Origin: Thiotrichales bacterium
GTDB lineage: Bacteria > Pseudomonadota > Gammaproteobacteria > Francisellales > CACEW01
DNA length: 34,321 nucleotides
Direction: 5' to 3'
NCBI GenBank assembly: GCA_947476405.1
Contig: CANJQG010000020.1
Location: forward strand, 1 to 34,321
The number at the start of each line of letters is the position of its first letter. Positions within the stretch are counted from its first letter, which is position 1. Made by a program: the position numbers and the translations under genes. Shown one piece after another: positions 23,737 to 31,918 of the stretch. A model generated the notes under the pieces. It was given only the letters and a program-made list of their open reading frames with translations. It ran no database searches and was not told the DNA's origin.

Positions 23737-24910
23737 ATTTGTATTTATCGAAAGCAATACTACTGGGACGGGGGAATTACTCATAAACGAGGCGCATTCT
23801 TTTGGATATCAACCTCTTTTTTTAACACGCAATCCTAACAAATATTCTTTTTTTAAAAAGCTGAATATCGAACCCATCACGATCGACACTTTGGATAGAA
23901 ATGCCTTATTAAGCTACTTGTCCAACACGTCTAGTATCTGCGGGATATATTCAAGCTCAGAATATTTTATTGAAACAGCAGCTTGGCTGGCAAAACAGCT
24001 CCATCTTCCCAGCACCAATCCTGAAACAATCAAGCTTTGCCGCGACAAATATGCCTTATCTCAAAAACTATTGGATTTTGAAGTGCATTGCCCCAGAACC
24101 ACCCTGCTCGATACTACAACTGACATTGCATCTATACTTGCCCGTCATGCCTTCCCAGTCATTATCAAACCGAATGAGTTATCAGGTAGTGTAGGGGTGA
24201 AATTCTGTGAAAACAAAACAACCAGCCTGGCCCATATTGACCTGCTCACGCAACAAAACATCCACTCCATACTCCTACAAGAATATATTGAGGGTCCAGA
24301 ATTTTCCGTTGAAACGTGTACTCACTCCAATCAACATCAAATTATCGGAGTCACTCAAAAACATTTAAGCCCACTGCCGTATTGCATTGAAACAGGGCAT
24401 AATTTTCCCGCACAGTTATCCAAAGAGGAAGAGTCGCTTATTCGGGATAAAATCCCCAAGTTATTAACCTATTTAGGCTTTGATTTTGGCTTCGCGCATA
24501 TTGAGCTTAAAATAAAAAATGGGCAATTATTTATCATTGAGGTCAACCCCAGACTGGCTGGCGGCATGATTCCAGTGTTGATCCAGGAATCTACCGGCAT
24601 TAACTTACTCAAATCATTAATTCAGCTATACGCTGGCCACCTAGTGGAAAAGCAAATCACTTATAAAAAGTTTGCAGCAATCCGCCATCTAATCCCTTCT
24701 CAATCAGGCAAAATCACACAATTAAGCTACGACGACCAGGGTTCAGATGTGAAGGCAGTCCTGGTAAAAAATGTAGGTGACACAGTCATGCTGCAAGGAG
24801 ACTATCGCGATAGAGTGGCGTATATTATTACATCAGATGTTGACCAGAAACACTGCAATGATAAAGCAAATCAGGCATTAAAGCATTTTACTTTTGAAAT
24901 GACGGATTGA
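23723..24910 (+). CDS. ATP-grasp ligase 2
   Basis: This 395-aa protein has a canonical ATP-grasp core: KLCRDKYALSQKL at the domain entry, FPVIIKPNELSGSVGVKF (P-loop-like lysine region), LLQEYIEGPEFSVET, FGFAHIELKI and the metal-binding LFIIEVNPRLAGGMIP with Glu and Asn intact. This resembles the carboxylate-amine ligases of dapdiamide, bacilysin and related dipeptide pathways more than carboxylases. The ATG has GGGG about 9 bases upstream and overlaps the PLP enzyme gene by 14 bases. Two different ATP-grasp enzymes in one operon suggest two successive amide bonds, hence a tripeptide or a capped dipeptide. Confidence 0.88.
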   Translation: MTQNRFVFIESNTTGTGELLINEAHSFGYQPLFLTRNPNKYSFFKKLNIEPITIDTLDRNALLSYLSNTSSICGIYSSSEYFIETAAWLAKQLHLPSTNPETIKLCRDKYALSQKLLDFEVHCPRTTLLDTTTDIASILARHAFPVIIKPNELSGSVGVKFCENKTTSLAHIDLLTQQNIHSILLQEYIEGPEFSVETCTHSNQHQIIGVTQKHLSPLPYCIETGHNFPAQLSKEEESLIRDKIPKLLTYLGFDFGFAHIELKIKNGQLFIIEVNPRLAGGMIPVLIQESTGINLLKSLIQLYAGHLVEKQITYKKFAAIRHLIPSQSGKITQLSYDDQGSDVKAVLVKNVGDTVMLQGDYRDRVAYIITSDVDQKHCNDKANQALKHFTFEMTD

Positions 24911-24914
24911 AAAT

Positions 24915-26378
24915 ATGAAAACAAATGGCAGATTAAAAAAAGCACTTGACCCAGCGGCACATGCAATTGTATTCCCACTCAAGTCTGAAGAAGCTTTATT
25001 AAAAGAGTTCACAACCCTAGCCACTTTGAATGAAGCCCATCTTGTTTCATTACATACGACAAAACTTCTAGATTCTGAAAAAATAAAAACATTACTTAAA
25101 ACAATTCAGTCTTTCCGCCAAGAACATTTTGCTGCTCTTTTAAAAAAGCAATCGCAGAGGGGAGCGTATTTATTATTTGAAAATCACTTGATTGACACGC
25201 TTGGTATGGACATAGCGGGTTCTATTCACATCGCGCGCTCACGTAACGACATGAACGCAACAACATTCAAATTAAACTTGCGAAAATCTTTCTTTACAAT
25301 ATATAAAAACCTTACGAAGCTAAGAGATACCTTGCTCAAACAGGCAAAAAAATATCAAAATGTAGCAATGCCTATTTATAGTCAATATCAAGTCGCACAA
25401 GTTGGCACCTATGCCTATTATTTATTAGCTATTGAAGAGGCTCTGGCACGAGATCAAATGTATTTAAAAAATCTTTATTCATCATCGCTTGATGAGTGCC
25501 CAATCGGCGCGGCTGCAGGGTGTGGATCCAGTTTTGTCAATGACTCAGAACTCACTGCTTCTTTATTGGGTTTTACAAAATGCTGCAACAATGCCTTAGA
25601 TGCTGTAGCCAGCAGAGATTTAGCGCTGCGCATGTTCAGTGGAGTGAGCATCATGACAACCACGCTAAGTCGCATAGCTCAAGATTTGCAGGTATGGACA
25701 ACCCAAGAGTTTAATTTTTTCGAACTACCTGATGAAATCTGCGGCGGCTCATCCATGATGCCGCAAAAAAAAAATCCTTATTTGTTAGAAGTGATTAAAG
25801 GCAAAGCCGCAAGTCTTAATGGGTTATTAACACAGGCTTTAACCGCCATGCACAATGTACCCTTCAGCAATTCTGTTGAGGTAGGCACAGAAGCCTTGCA
25901 AAATTTCGAATCTATTTTAAAAAATGCTGCAGACGCACTGACGCTGACAGAGCTATTTCTCAGGCAAGCAGTGCCCATTGAGAACAATATGCGAAACAGC
26001 ATCTCTAAAGGCCTTGCGTTTTCGACAGGTCTGGCTGAGACATTAGTCAAAGAAGAGGATATTTCATTCCGCGAAGCCTATCAGAAAATAGGCGAAACCA
26101 TTGCTGATGCAATGGATAAAAAATCAGACCCTGTCAGCGCAATTTTCAAATTAACTAATCAAAATCTAGAAAATAAAGACGCGATTCATTGGGCTCACAT
26201 AAATGAATTTGGAGGCGGGCCTGGCAAACAGATTATACAAGCCTCATTAGAACAAGCAAAAAAAAGACTCCAGGCTGACTCAGCTTGGATGGATAAAACA
26301 GAAGCCACTTGGCTTGCTGCAAACGAGAAGCTTCAAAAGGAAGTCCAAAAAATATTGAAATGCAAGGCGGGAGTATAG
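24915..26378 (+). CDS. Argininosuccinate-lyase-like enzyme (DABA-pathway type)
   Basis: This 487-aa member of the fumarase/ASL superfamily has the signature GGSSMMPQKKNP (277-288) with the catalytic Ser loop, and IARSRNDMNAT (106-116), the ASL-type substrate segment. The usual MPGYTHLQ motif, whose His helps catalysis in ASL, is MPIYSQYQ (152-159), so that position is Gln157. No arginine-biosynthesis genes are near. In diaminobutyrate pathways an ASL homologue releases fumarate from an aspartate adduct to leave a free amine; that fits the kinase and PLP enzyme beside it. It starts 4 bases after the ATP-grasp 2 stop. Confidence 0.88.
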   Translation: MKTNGRLKKALDPAAHAIVFPLKSEEALLKEFTTLATLNEAHLVSLHTTKLLDSEKIKTLLKTIQSFRQEHFAALLKKQSQRGAYLLFENHLIDTLGMDIAGSIHIARSRNDMNATTFKLNLRKSFFTIYKNLTKLRDTLLKQAKKYQNVAMPIYSQYQVAQVGTYAYYLLAIEEALARDQMYLKNLYSSSLDECPIGAAAGCGSSFVNDSELTASLLGFTKCCNNALDAVASRDLALRMFSGVSIMTTTLSRIAQDLQVWTTQEFNFFELPDEICGGSSMMPQKKNPYLLEVIKGKAASLNGLLTQALTAMHNVPFSNSVEVGTEALQNFESILKNAADALTLTELFLRQAVPIENNMRNSISKGLAFSTGLAETLVKEEDISFREAYQKIGETIADAMDKKSDPVSAIFKLTNQNLENKDAIHWAHINEFGGGPGKQIIQASLEQAKKRLQADSAWMDKTEATWLAANEKLQKEVQKILKCKAGV

Positions 26379-26380
26379 CG

Positions 26381-27316
26381 ATGTCTAATTCTAAACCAAA
26401 AGCAGGTTACATCTGCATCCTACTCACCTGTTTCGCCAATGCAGTCTCCTTTGTATTTATTTCACATTTGACCCGCAACACCAATGCCTTTTTAAGCATT
26501 TTCATGACCTTTTCTTATGCCTTAATCATTTTCAACGCCATCCAGTTTAAAAAGCTCTCAAAGCTTTATTCAGCAGTATTTTCCAATAAAAAAGTGTTAC
26601 TGCAAATGAACGTTGCCACTTTAGTTAACTGGTTTAGCACCTTCATGGCATTGCGCTATCTGGATCCTGCAACGACTCTGTGTATTACACTCGGCGTGCT
26701 GTCTATCACCATTTTTTTTATTTCAACTCCGCTGAATCAATTCAAAGCAAATAAACATCTGGGCATCAGTGTTTTATTGGTCCTGCTCAGCCTGGGCTTG
26801 ATTGTCAGGCAATATATCCAAAACTTCCCCCTCGCAAGCCATTCCTCCCATCTGGGATTAGGCCTATTTTGGTGTATCATTGATGGCATCAGTGGCGCCT
26901 GCATTGGACTTGCTTCAGAAGCAATGGGAAAAGCCAAATTTACTGTTACTGGAATTCTAGCCACACGCTTTTATTTACTGGTTTTTGTCAGCGCCATTGC
27001 CCTCATATTTTTCCATCCTGTAGCCATCTTGCAAGAAATCGACTGGAAATATTATCTGCTCTCGTCAGTCGTGATCGTATTCATCCCTTTGCTGATGTAC
27101 CAAATCGCGATCCGAGAATTAGGCACCATGATTGTCTCTCTACTCGAGCCATTTAGCCCCGTTCTCACCTATATTCTGCAAATATCGATGGGCTACGGTC
27201 GATTTAACTTACTGACTCTGATCTTCCTTGCTTTGGCCAGCGCTGCTGTCGTATGGTTTGTTCGCATTGAACATAAATCGCTGCATGGCGCTTCAACGGC
27301 ATTGCCGATTGAATAA
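26381..27316 (+). CDS. EamA/DMT-family exporter
   Basis: This protein of about 311 aa has roughly ten hydrophobic segments and the two-half symmetry of drug/metabolite transporters. The first half includes LTCFANAVSFVFISHLTRN and the second half the IRELGTMIVSLLEPFSPVLTY motif typical of EamA repeats. Such proteins usually export amino acids or small metabolites. The ATG at 26381 lies 2 bases after the lyase stop and has GGCGGGAG upstream, which I prefer to the in-frame start at 26309 inside the lyase gene. As last gene of the operon, it is the natural exporter of the product. Confidence 0.88.
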   Translation: MSNSKPKAGYICILLTCFANAVSFVFISHLTRNTNAFLSIFMTFSYALIIFNAIQFKKLSKLYSAVFSNKKVLLQMNVATLVNWFSTFMALRYLDPATTLCITLGVLSITIFFISTPLNQFKANKHLGISVLLVLLSLGLIVRQYIQNFPLASHSSHLGLGLFWCIIDGISGACIGLASEAMGKAKFTVTGILATRFYLLVFVSAIALIFFHPVAILQEIDWKYYLLSSVVIVFIPLLMYQIAIRELGTMIVSLLEPFSPVLTYILQISMGYGRFNLLTLIFLALASAAVVWFVRIEHKSLHGASTALPIE

Positions 27317-27323
27317 TATTCAA
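27309..27323. repeat. Perfect 15-bp palindrome TTGAATAATATTCAA
   Basis: It spans the stop codon of the exporter gene, between convergent genes. It has no T-run, so it is not a classic terminator; it could be a weak bidirectional pause site. Confidence 0.3.
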
Positions 27324-27326
27324 ACA

Positions 27327-27674
27327 TCAAGATGCTGGGTCAAAAACCGCAACCACCTCAGGCTGCCCAGCCACTTTAGCCAACTCAAAATCATAAAACG
27401 CCTGTGCCCGTTCCTTAAACCATACATCAAAAGGATGTGATGAAGTCGGCCAGGCCGCCAAGCGCTCTGCAGCGTCATCTTCCATATCATGCGCAACCAC
27501 CACAAATTCGACTCCAGCCAATTTATGATAAACCACTTTGGAATTTTTCAGCCCATAACGTTTTAAGAGATCGCTGTATTCGCTTTTCCGAGGGCCAGTT
27601 ATGTCCGCCATAAATGCTTTAAACACTGGCAATGAGCCAGGCTTTAAAGGATTAATTAAAGTAATATTTGTCAT
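27327..27674 (-). CDS. Small ferredoxin-like-fold protein (DUF6176-like, tentative)
   Basis: This 115-aa protein has an alpha/beta pattern with strands such as SKVVYHKLAGVEFVVVAHDM and a closing GQPEVVAVFDPAS, like the dimeric alpha/beta-barrel (ABM/DUF6176-type) proteins. No catalytic residues can be named. GGAG precedes the ATG. It converges on the exporter gene with only 10 bases between. It is not clearly part of the biosynthetic operon because it is on the other strand. Confidence 0.65.
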   Translation of the reverse strand: MTNITLINPLKPGSLPVFKAFMADITGPRKSEYSDLLKRYGLKNSKVVYHKLAGVEFVVVAHDMEDDAAERLAAWPTSSHPFDVWFKERAQAFYDFELAKVAGQPEVVAVFDPAS

Positions 27675-27675
27675 T

Positions 27676-27741
27676 TCATTCTCCTACTGTATTCACAATC
27701 TGCCTAACCGCACGCTCAGCACTTTCAAGCGGACTCTCCAT
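27676..27741 (-). CDS. Possible 21-aa small ORF (coupled upstream peptide or remnant)
   Basis: ATG at 27741 is preceded by AGGA, and the frame ends with TGA one base before the ATG of the 115-aa gene. The peptide (MESPLESAERAVRQIVNTVG and one more Glu) looks like a helical protein fragment. It may be a coupled leader peptide or the residue of a deleted gene. Confidence 0.25.
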   Translation of the reverse strand: MESPLESAERAVRQIVNTVGE

Positions 27742-27774
27742 ATCCTATTCCTGCACAAATCAAGCAAATCTATG

Positions 27775-28500
27775 CTATAACTTTGCAACAGCACTCCATT
27801 CTACACTATGCAGCCGATCAATTTCACACGCATAAGCAACTGCCGCATCTCCAAGCAAGCGTGTTGTATCGATAACGGGCTTACCCAAATTCTCAGGCGT
27901 AAAAACAATAGCAATAGGCAATTCTGTGCAGCCCAATATAAAAGCATCGCAGGGCATGGTCTTCAGTTTCTCAGCCACAGCACTGACCAATACTGGGTTG
28001 GCCTTTTCTCCTTTGGGGACAAGCTCTTCCATAATAAGCTGATGAAGCAAAACTTGCGTCTCATCGTCAGGCACAACGGCATCAATCCCCTTTGCCTCTA
28101 ATTTCTTTGCATATAACCCATCTTCCATTGTTTGTTTCGTGCCTAACACTGCAACTTTACGACATCCTGTTTTTTCACAATGCTCAACAGATATATCAAT
28201 AATATTTAATACGGGAATAGGGGACTTTGGTGCATAGAGATCAAAAGCATAGTGAGGGGTATTGGAAGGGATGATCGCAAATGTAGCCCCAGCTCTATGC
28301 AATCTATGCAAACTATCTAATATCAAGCCAGCCATAGCCTTCCAGTCTTTAGTAATAACTGTAGGCTTATAAACTGAAAACGGCTTTATATCACTAATAA
28401 TTTCAGGATGATCTAACGTGCGCCCAATTTGATCCATACAAACATTACCACCCGGTATTGTAATAACTATCATCCCAATAATAGACTTTTCATATGACAT
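27775..28500 (-). CDS. Aspartate/glutamate racemase-family protein
   Basis: This 241-aa protein belongs to the Asp/Glu/hydantoin racemase superfamily. The C-terminal catalytic loop ILGCTELP keeps its Cys. The N-terminal loop, normally C-N-T-x-H, is SNTPH, so the first catalytic Cys is Ser. Single-Cys variants with altered substrate range are known in the YgeA/RacX-type branch. The enzyme would interconvert or epimerise an acidic or other amino acid without a cofactor. Close to the peptide operon, it might supply a D-amino acid, though it lies on the opposite strand. Confidence 0.82.
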   Translation of the reverse strand: MSYEKSIIGMIVITIPGGNVCMDQIGRTLDHPEIISDIKPFSVYKPTVITKDWKAMAGLILDSLHRLHRAGATFAIIPSNTPHYAFDLYAPKSPIPVLNIIDISVEHCEKTGCRKVAVLGTKQTMEDGLYAKKLEAKGIDAVVPDDETQVLLHQLIMEELVPKGEKANPVLVSAVAEKLKTMPCDAFILGCTELPIAIVFTPENLGKPVIDTTRLLGDAAVAYACEIDRLHSVEWSAVAKL

Positions 28501-28630
28501 AAAATTCTCCCACTATCGAATCTCAATTTAAACTGTGCCCACCCCTTTGGTTCATCTGAACTAACGAATGGAAACTAGATATTGAACATTATACATGCTA
28601 CAATTTCAAAAAACATCCAGGAGCTTCGCA

Positions 28631-29161
28631 ATGGACAAAATCATAGTCCGAGCACTACAACCAGAAGATCAAAACTCATTCTTAGCAGCAATGCAGGATA
28701 GCGTATCTCTGCATTCACCTTGGCTTAAGCCTCCAGTTACAGAAGAGGAATTCGAGGCCTATTTAAAAAAATTTCAGCAGGACAATTACAAATGTTACCT
28801 GATCATTGAAAGCACTTCAAATGCAATTGTCGGCGTATTCTGTATAAATGACATTATCAGGGGTGTCCTTCAAAGTGGATTCATCGGTTACTATGTAGTG
28901 CAAACTTACGCTGGCAAAGGCTATATGAATTTAGGTCTAAAACAAGTCTTGAAAAAAGTCTTTGTTGATTTAGCTTTACACCGTATTGAGGCGAATATTC
29001 AACCCACCAATCACGCCTCTATCCGTTTAGTGCAACGCAATGGATTTAAACTGGAAGGCTTTTCCCCTCGCTATCTTTATATCAATGGCGCATGGCGTGA
29101 TCATGCACACTGGGCACTGACTTATGAAGACTGGCTTAGCCTATCTGAAACAGAGACTTAA
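28631..29161 (+). CDS. GNAT acetyltransferase, RimJ-like
   Basis: This 176-aa protein is of the RimJ/RimL type: IVRALQPEDQNSFLAAM at the start, GYYVVQTYAGKGYMNLGLK (motif A with the Q/R-x-x-G-x-G/A equivalent YAGKGY), and HRIEANIQPTNHASIRLVQR (motif B, N-x-x-S-x-x-L-x-x). The family acetylates protein N-termini or small amines, including some antibiotics. AGGAG lies 7 bases before the ATG at 28631, which decides the start over 28595. It ends one base before the dipeptidase start, so the two were one operon before the IS insertion. Confidence 0.85.
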   Translation: MDKIIVRALQPEDQNSFLAAMQDSVSLHSPWLKPPVTEEEFEAYLKKFQQDNYKCYLIIESTSNAIVGVFCINDIIRGVLQSGFIGYYVVQTYAGKGYMNLGLKQVLKKVFVDLALHRIEANIQPTNHASIRLVQRNGFKLEGFSPRYLYINGAWRDHAHWALTYEDWLSLSETET

Positions 29162-29435
29162 TATGTCACAAGAACTCATATTGATATCAGACCCAAGAGT
29201 ATGCGCCATTCCGATCAAAGAATGCCACGAGCCCTTAATCGATATCAAACATGATTCCACCCTACTTTACGGCCCAGCACCAGAATGCAAAGAAACCACA
29301 AACGATTACACGAAAATGCGCCAGTCCATATTCAAAAAATTATGCCTGGCGCAAAAAGCATTGCCAGAAGGCCTACGCTTCAGAGTCTACGAAGCCTATC
29401 GCAGTTTGAAAGTACAGCAATGGCTTTTTAATCAG

Positions 29436-29457
29436 CATGGATTTTCATTCCAATAAT
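29436..29457 (+). repeat. IS left terminal inverted repeat
   Basis: CATGGATTTTCATTCC-type end; it pairs with 31485-31506 at 21 of 22 positions. Confidence 0.88.
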
Positions 29458-29600
29458 TAACATCTCAGCAGCATAGTCACCGCATACCCCAATAAAAATA
29501 AGCCATCACGCTCAAAATAGATCTTTATTCACCCATATTTTTGCCTGACAACAGGTTGATTTTTTATCGTGCTGGATCTTTTTGACACTACTATTTACAT

Positions 29601-29619
29601 AATGATAATGAATATCATT
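29601..29619. promoter_or_regulatory. Fur-box-like palindrome in the IS leader
   Basis: AATGATAATGAATATCATT has a 7-bp perfect inverted repeat (AATGATA/TATCATT) and resembles the Fur consensus GATAATGATAATCATTATC. It lies about 130 bases before the transposase start. A second AT palindrome, ATAATATA-TC-TATATTAT (29709-29726), lies closer to the gene. Confidence 0.35.
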
Positions 29620-29746
29620 TGAATCAAATCATGAGCAAATAAAGATCATTCGTTGAAATATAAGGCTTTTAAGCGCATTGCTGTGCTTGATATTTGCGTT
29701 TTAACATGATAATATATCTATATTATTATTTAAATATAGGTGTCTT

Positions 29747-31474
29747 ATGAGCCCAAAAGAGTACTTTAAATCGCCAGAAACAACCCTCCAGCGCCATTAT
29801 GATGGGCTGAGAGCCTATTATCACGAAGGCAAGTCAGAGGCCGATGTCGCAGCCATGCTCGACTGGACGCCGCAGTATTTTAAAAAAATGCGGGGCGAGT
29901 TTGTCAGCACCTTGAAAAAGGGAGGCGATCCCTTCTTTGCACACAAGAAGAAAGGGCCGAAAGGGCGACGCACGCCAGAGAACTTGATTGAGAAAGTAGT
30001 GCTTCTGCGCAAGCGGAATTACGCCATTGGAGATATTCGCGTAGCACTTCAAGCAGAGGGCCTGAATCTTTCCATTGCTAGTATTGACAAGACATTGAAG
30101 GAGCAAGGCTTTGCTCCGCTGCCCAAGCGGACACGTGAAGAGCGCCCGACTGTTCAAGCACCTGCAGCTTTGCCGGCTCCGAGAGTCAGTGCTCTTGATC
30201 TCAAGACAGAGGTTTTTAGCACGGAATTGGGCGCAGGGCCATTGATCTTCCTCCCTTTGATAGAGGAACTGGGACTGATTCAGATCATTGAGCAGTGCGG
30301 CTTTCCAGAGACAAAAGATGTGTCAGCCGTACAATACATTCTCTCCTTCCTGGCGCTGAAACTCATCAGCAATAAACGCTGGAGCCATGATAGCCTCTGG
30401 GGCTTTGATCGGGCACTGGGATTATTTGCCGGATTGAATGTTCTGCCCAAGGCAACCAGCCTCTCCACTTATTCTTATCGCGTTCAACGCCAATCAAATT
30501 TGAATCTGCTGCGCCAGTTGAGCCGCGTTTTTGAATCCAACTCTGACGGAGAATTCAATCTCGACTTTAAGGCCATTCCGCATTGGGGAGACGCCAGCGT
30601 TTTGGAAAAAAACTGGTGCGGAACCCGCAAGTGCGCTATGAAGAGCGTTCTTGCGTTGATTGTCCAAAACCCAGAATCAGGAATGATCTCCTATACGGAT
30701 GCAGAGATCAAACATTCCAATCAAAATGACGCCGTATTGGAGTTCGTAGACTTTTGGACGGATGCGCATAACGCCCCGCCCAAGATGTTGATCTTTGATT
30801 CCAAAATGACGAGCTATGAGAACTTAAACAAGCTAAACCAGGACAAAATCTTCTTCTTAACCCTGAGGCGTCGTGGCAAAAAGCTGATTGATCAAATTGC
30901 CAAGATTCCTGAAGAAGAATGGCAAAAAGTCAGACTGGATCGCAGTCACGGCAAGCAACAGACGGTCAGGATTCACGAGCGAAATATTAAACTTAGGCAT
31001 TATGAGGGCGAACTTCGTGAAATTATCATGACCGATCACGGCCGTGAAAAACCAGTGTTTTTAATCACCAATGATCTTGAGGCGAACGCCAAAACCTTCA
31101 TCAAAAAATATGCCAGACGCTGGCTTGTAGAGCAGGAAATTGCTGAGCAAGTCGCTTTCTTCCACATCAATCAGCCCTCATCCTCCATTGTCGTCAAAGT
31201 CGACTTCGATCTGACTCTCTCCCTGCTTGCCCACAATCTTTATCGCATGCTGGCCAGCCATCTGCCAGGCTTCGAGCACTGTAATGCCGAAACACTTTGC
31301 CGAAACTTCCTGATGAATGGCGCTAAAATTATCACTACCCCCACAGCCGTCAGGGTTGAACTCAAGAAAAAGTCTCATCTCCCCATCCTTTTTGAAGTGC
31401 CATGGATGAAAAAATCAACACATCTTGGCGGGTTGAATATTGATATTACTTTTGCCGGCGGGACTGTCAGTTGA
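29747..31474 (+). CDS. DDE transposase (IS4/IS1634-like)
   Basis: This 575-aa protein has an N-terminal helix-turn-helix region (residues about 15-120) with basic GPKGRR, then an RNase-H-like catalytic core. The DDE triad can be placed at D282 (PHWGD), D351 (MLIFDSK) and E462 in the YARRWLVEQEI segment, which matches the Y-x2-R-x3-E part of the IS4-type YREK motif. The ATG is preceded by a weak AGGTG. The frame is intact, so it may be active. It ends 11 bases before the right inverted repeat. Confidence 0.9.
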   Translation: MSPKEYFKSPETTLQRHYDGLRAYYHEGKSEADVAAMLDWTPQYFKKMRGEFVSTLKKGGDPFFAHKKKGPKGRRTPENLIEKVVLLRKRNYAIGDIRVALQAEGLNLSIASIDKTLKEQGFAPLPKRTREERPTVQAPAALPAPRVSALDLKTEVFSTELGAGPLIFLPLIEELGLIQIIEQCGFPETKDVSAVQYILSFLALKLISNKRWSHDSLWGFDRALGLFAGLNVLPKATSLSTYSYRVQRQSNLNLLRQLSRVFESNSDGEFNLDFKAIPHWGDASVLEKNWCGTRKCAMKSVLALIVQNPESGMISYTDAEIKHSNQNDAVLEFVDFWTDAHNAPPKMLIFDSKMTSYENLNKLNQDKIFFLTLRRRGKKLIDQIAKIPEEEWQKVRLDRSHGKQQTVRIHERNIKLRHYEGELREIIMTDHGREKPVFLITNDLEANAKTFIKKYARRWLVEQEIAEQVAFFHINQPSSSIVVKVDFDLTLSLLAHNLYRMLASHLPGFEHCNAETLCRNFLMNGAKIITTPTAVRVELKKKSHLPILFEVPWMKKSTHLGGLNIDITFAGGTVS

Positions 31475-31484
31475 CGTAACCCTG

Positions 31485-31506
31485 ATTATTGGAATGAAAA
31501 TCCGTG
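31485..31506 (-). repeat. IS right terminal inverted repeat
   Basis: Complement begins CACGGATTTTCATTCC; it lies directly before the ATCAG target duplication. Confidence 0.88.
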
Positions 31507-31918
31507 ATCAGGAATATTCCAGAGTCCGTCAGCTTCATCCAGAGTTCAACCATCAGGAATGCTTTTTGGAAACAACGCGTTTAATCTCACCAGTGACCAA
31601 CTTGGATCAAAGCAGAAATATTCCACCACATAGCACAGGTGCTGCTGTAGATATTGAAATTATTGATCAGAATGGCGATTTGCTGGATATGGGTATGGCG
31701 ATCAAAGACTGGTGCATTGTTCCTACTGAACAGTGCATGACTGAATGCACATCGATTAGCGCTCAATCCCAGAAAAATCGGCACATGCTCTGCCAAATCA
31801 TGCAGGCGCAAGGTTTTGTTAATTATCCAACAGAGTGGTGGCATTTTTCGTTTGGGGATCGATACTGGGCTTATTTGTCTGGTATGTCACATGCGGTTTA
31901 TGGAAGCATTGTGGCAAC

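Larger units (their letters stand above)
29436..31506 (+). mobile_element. IS element, IS4/IS1634-like, 2071 bp
   Basis: The element is bounded by 22-bp terminal inverted repeats with one mismatch (core GGATTTTCATTCCAATAAT). It is flanked by a 5-bp target duplication ATCAG at 29431-29435 and 31507-31511. It carries one transposase gene and about 290 bases of leader. Its exact name cannot be given without a database. Its intact ends and the intact host frame around it argue for recent insertion. Confidence 0.9.

Noticed and set aside
24915..26378. Calling the lyase ArgH of arginine biosynthesis
   Set aside because: The YTHLQ motif is changed, no other arginine genes are near, and it sits inside a kinase/PLP/ATP-grasp operon.
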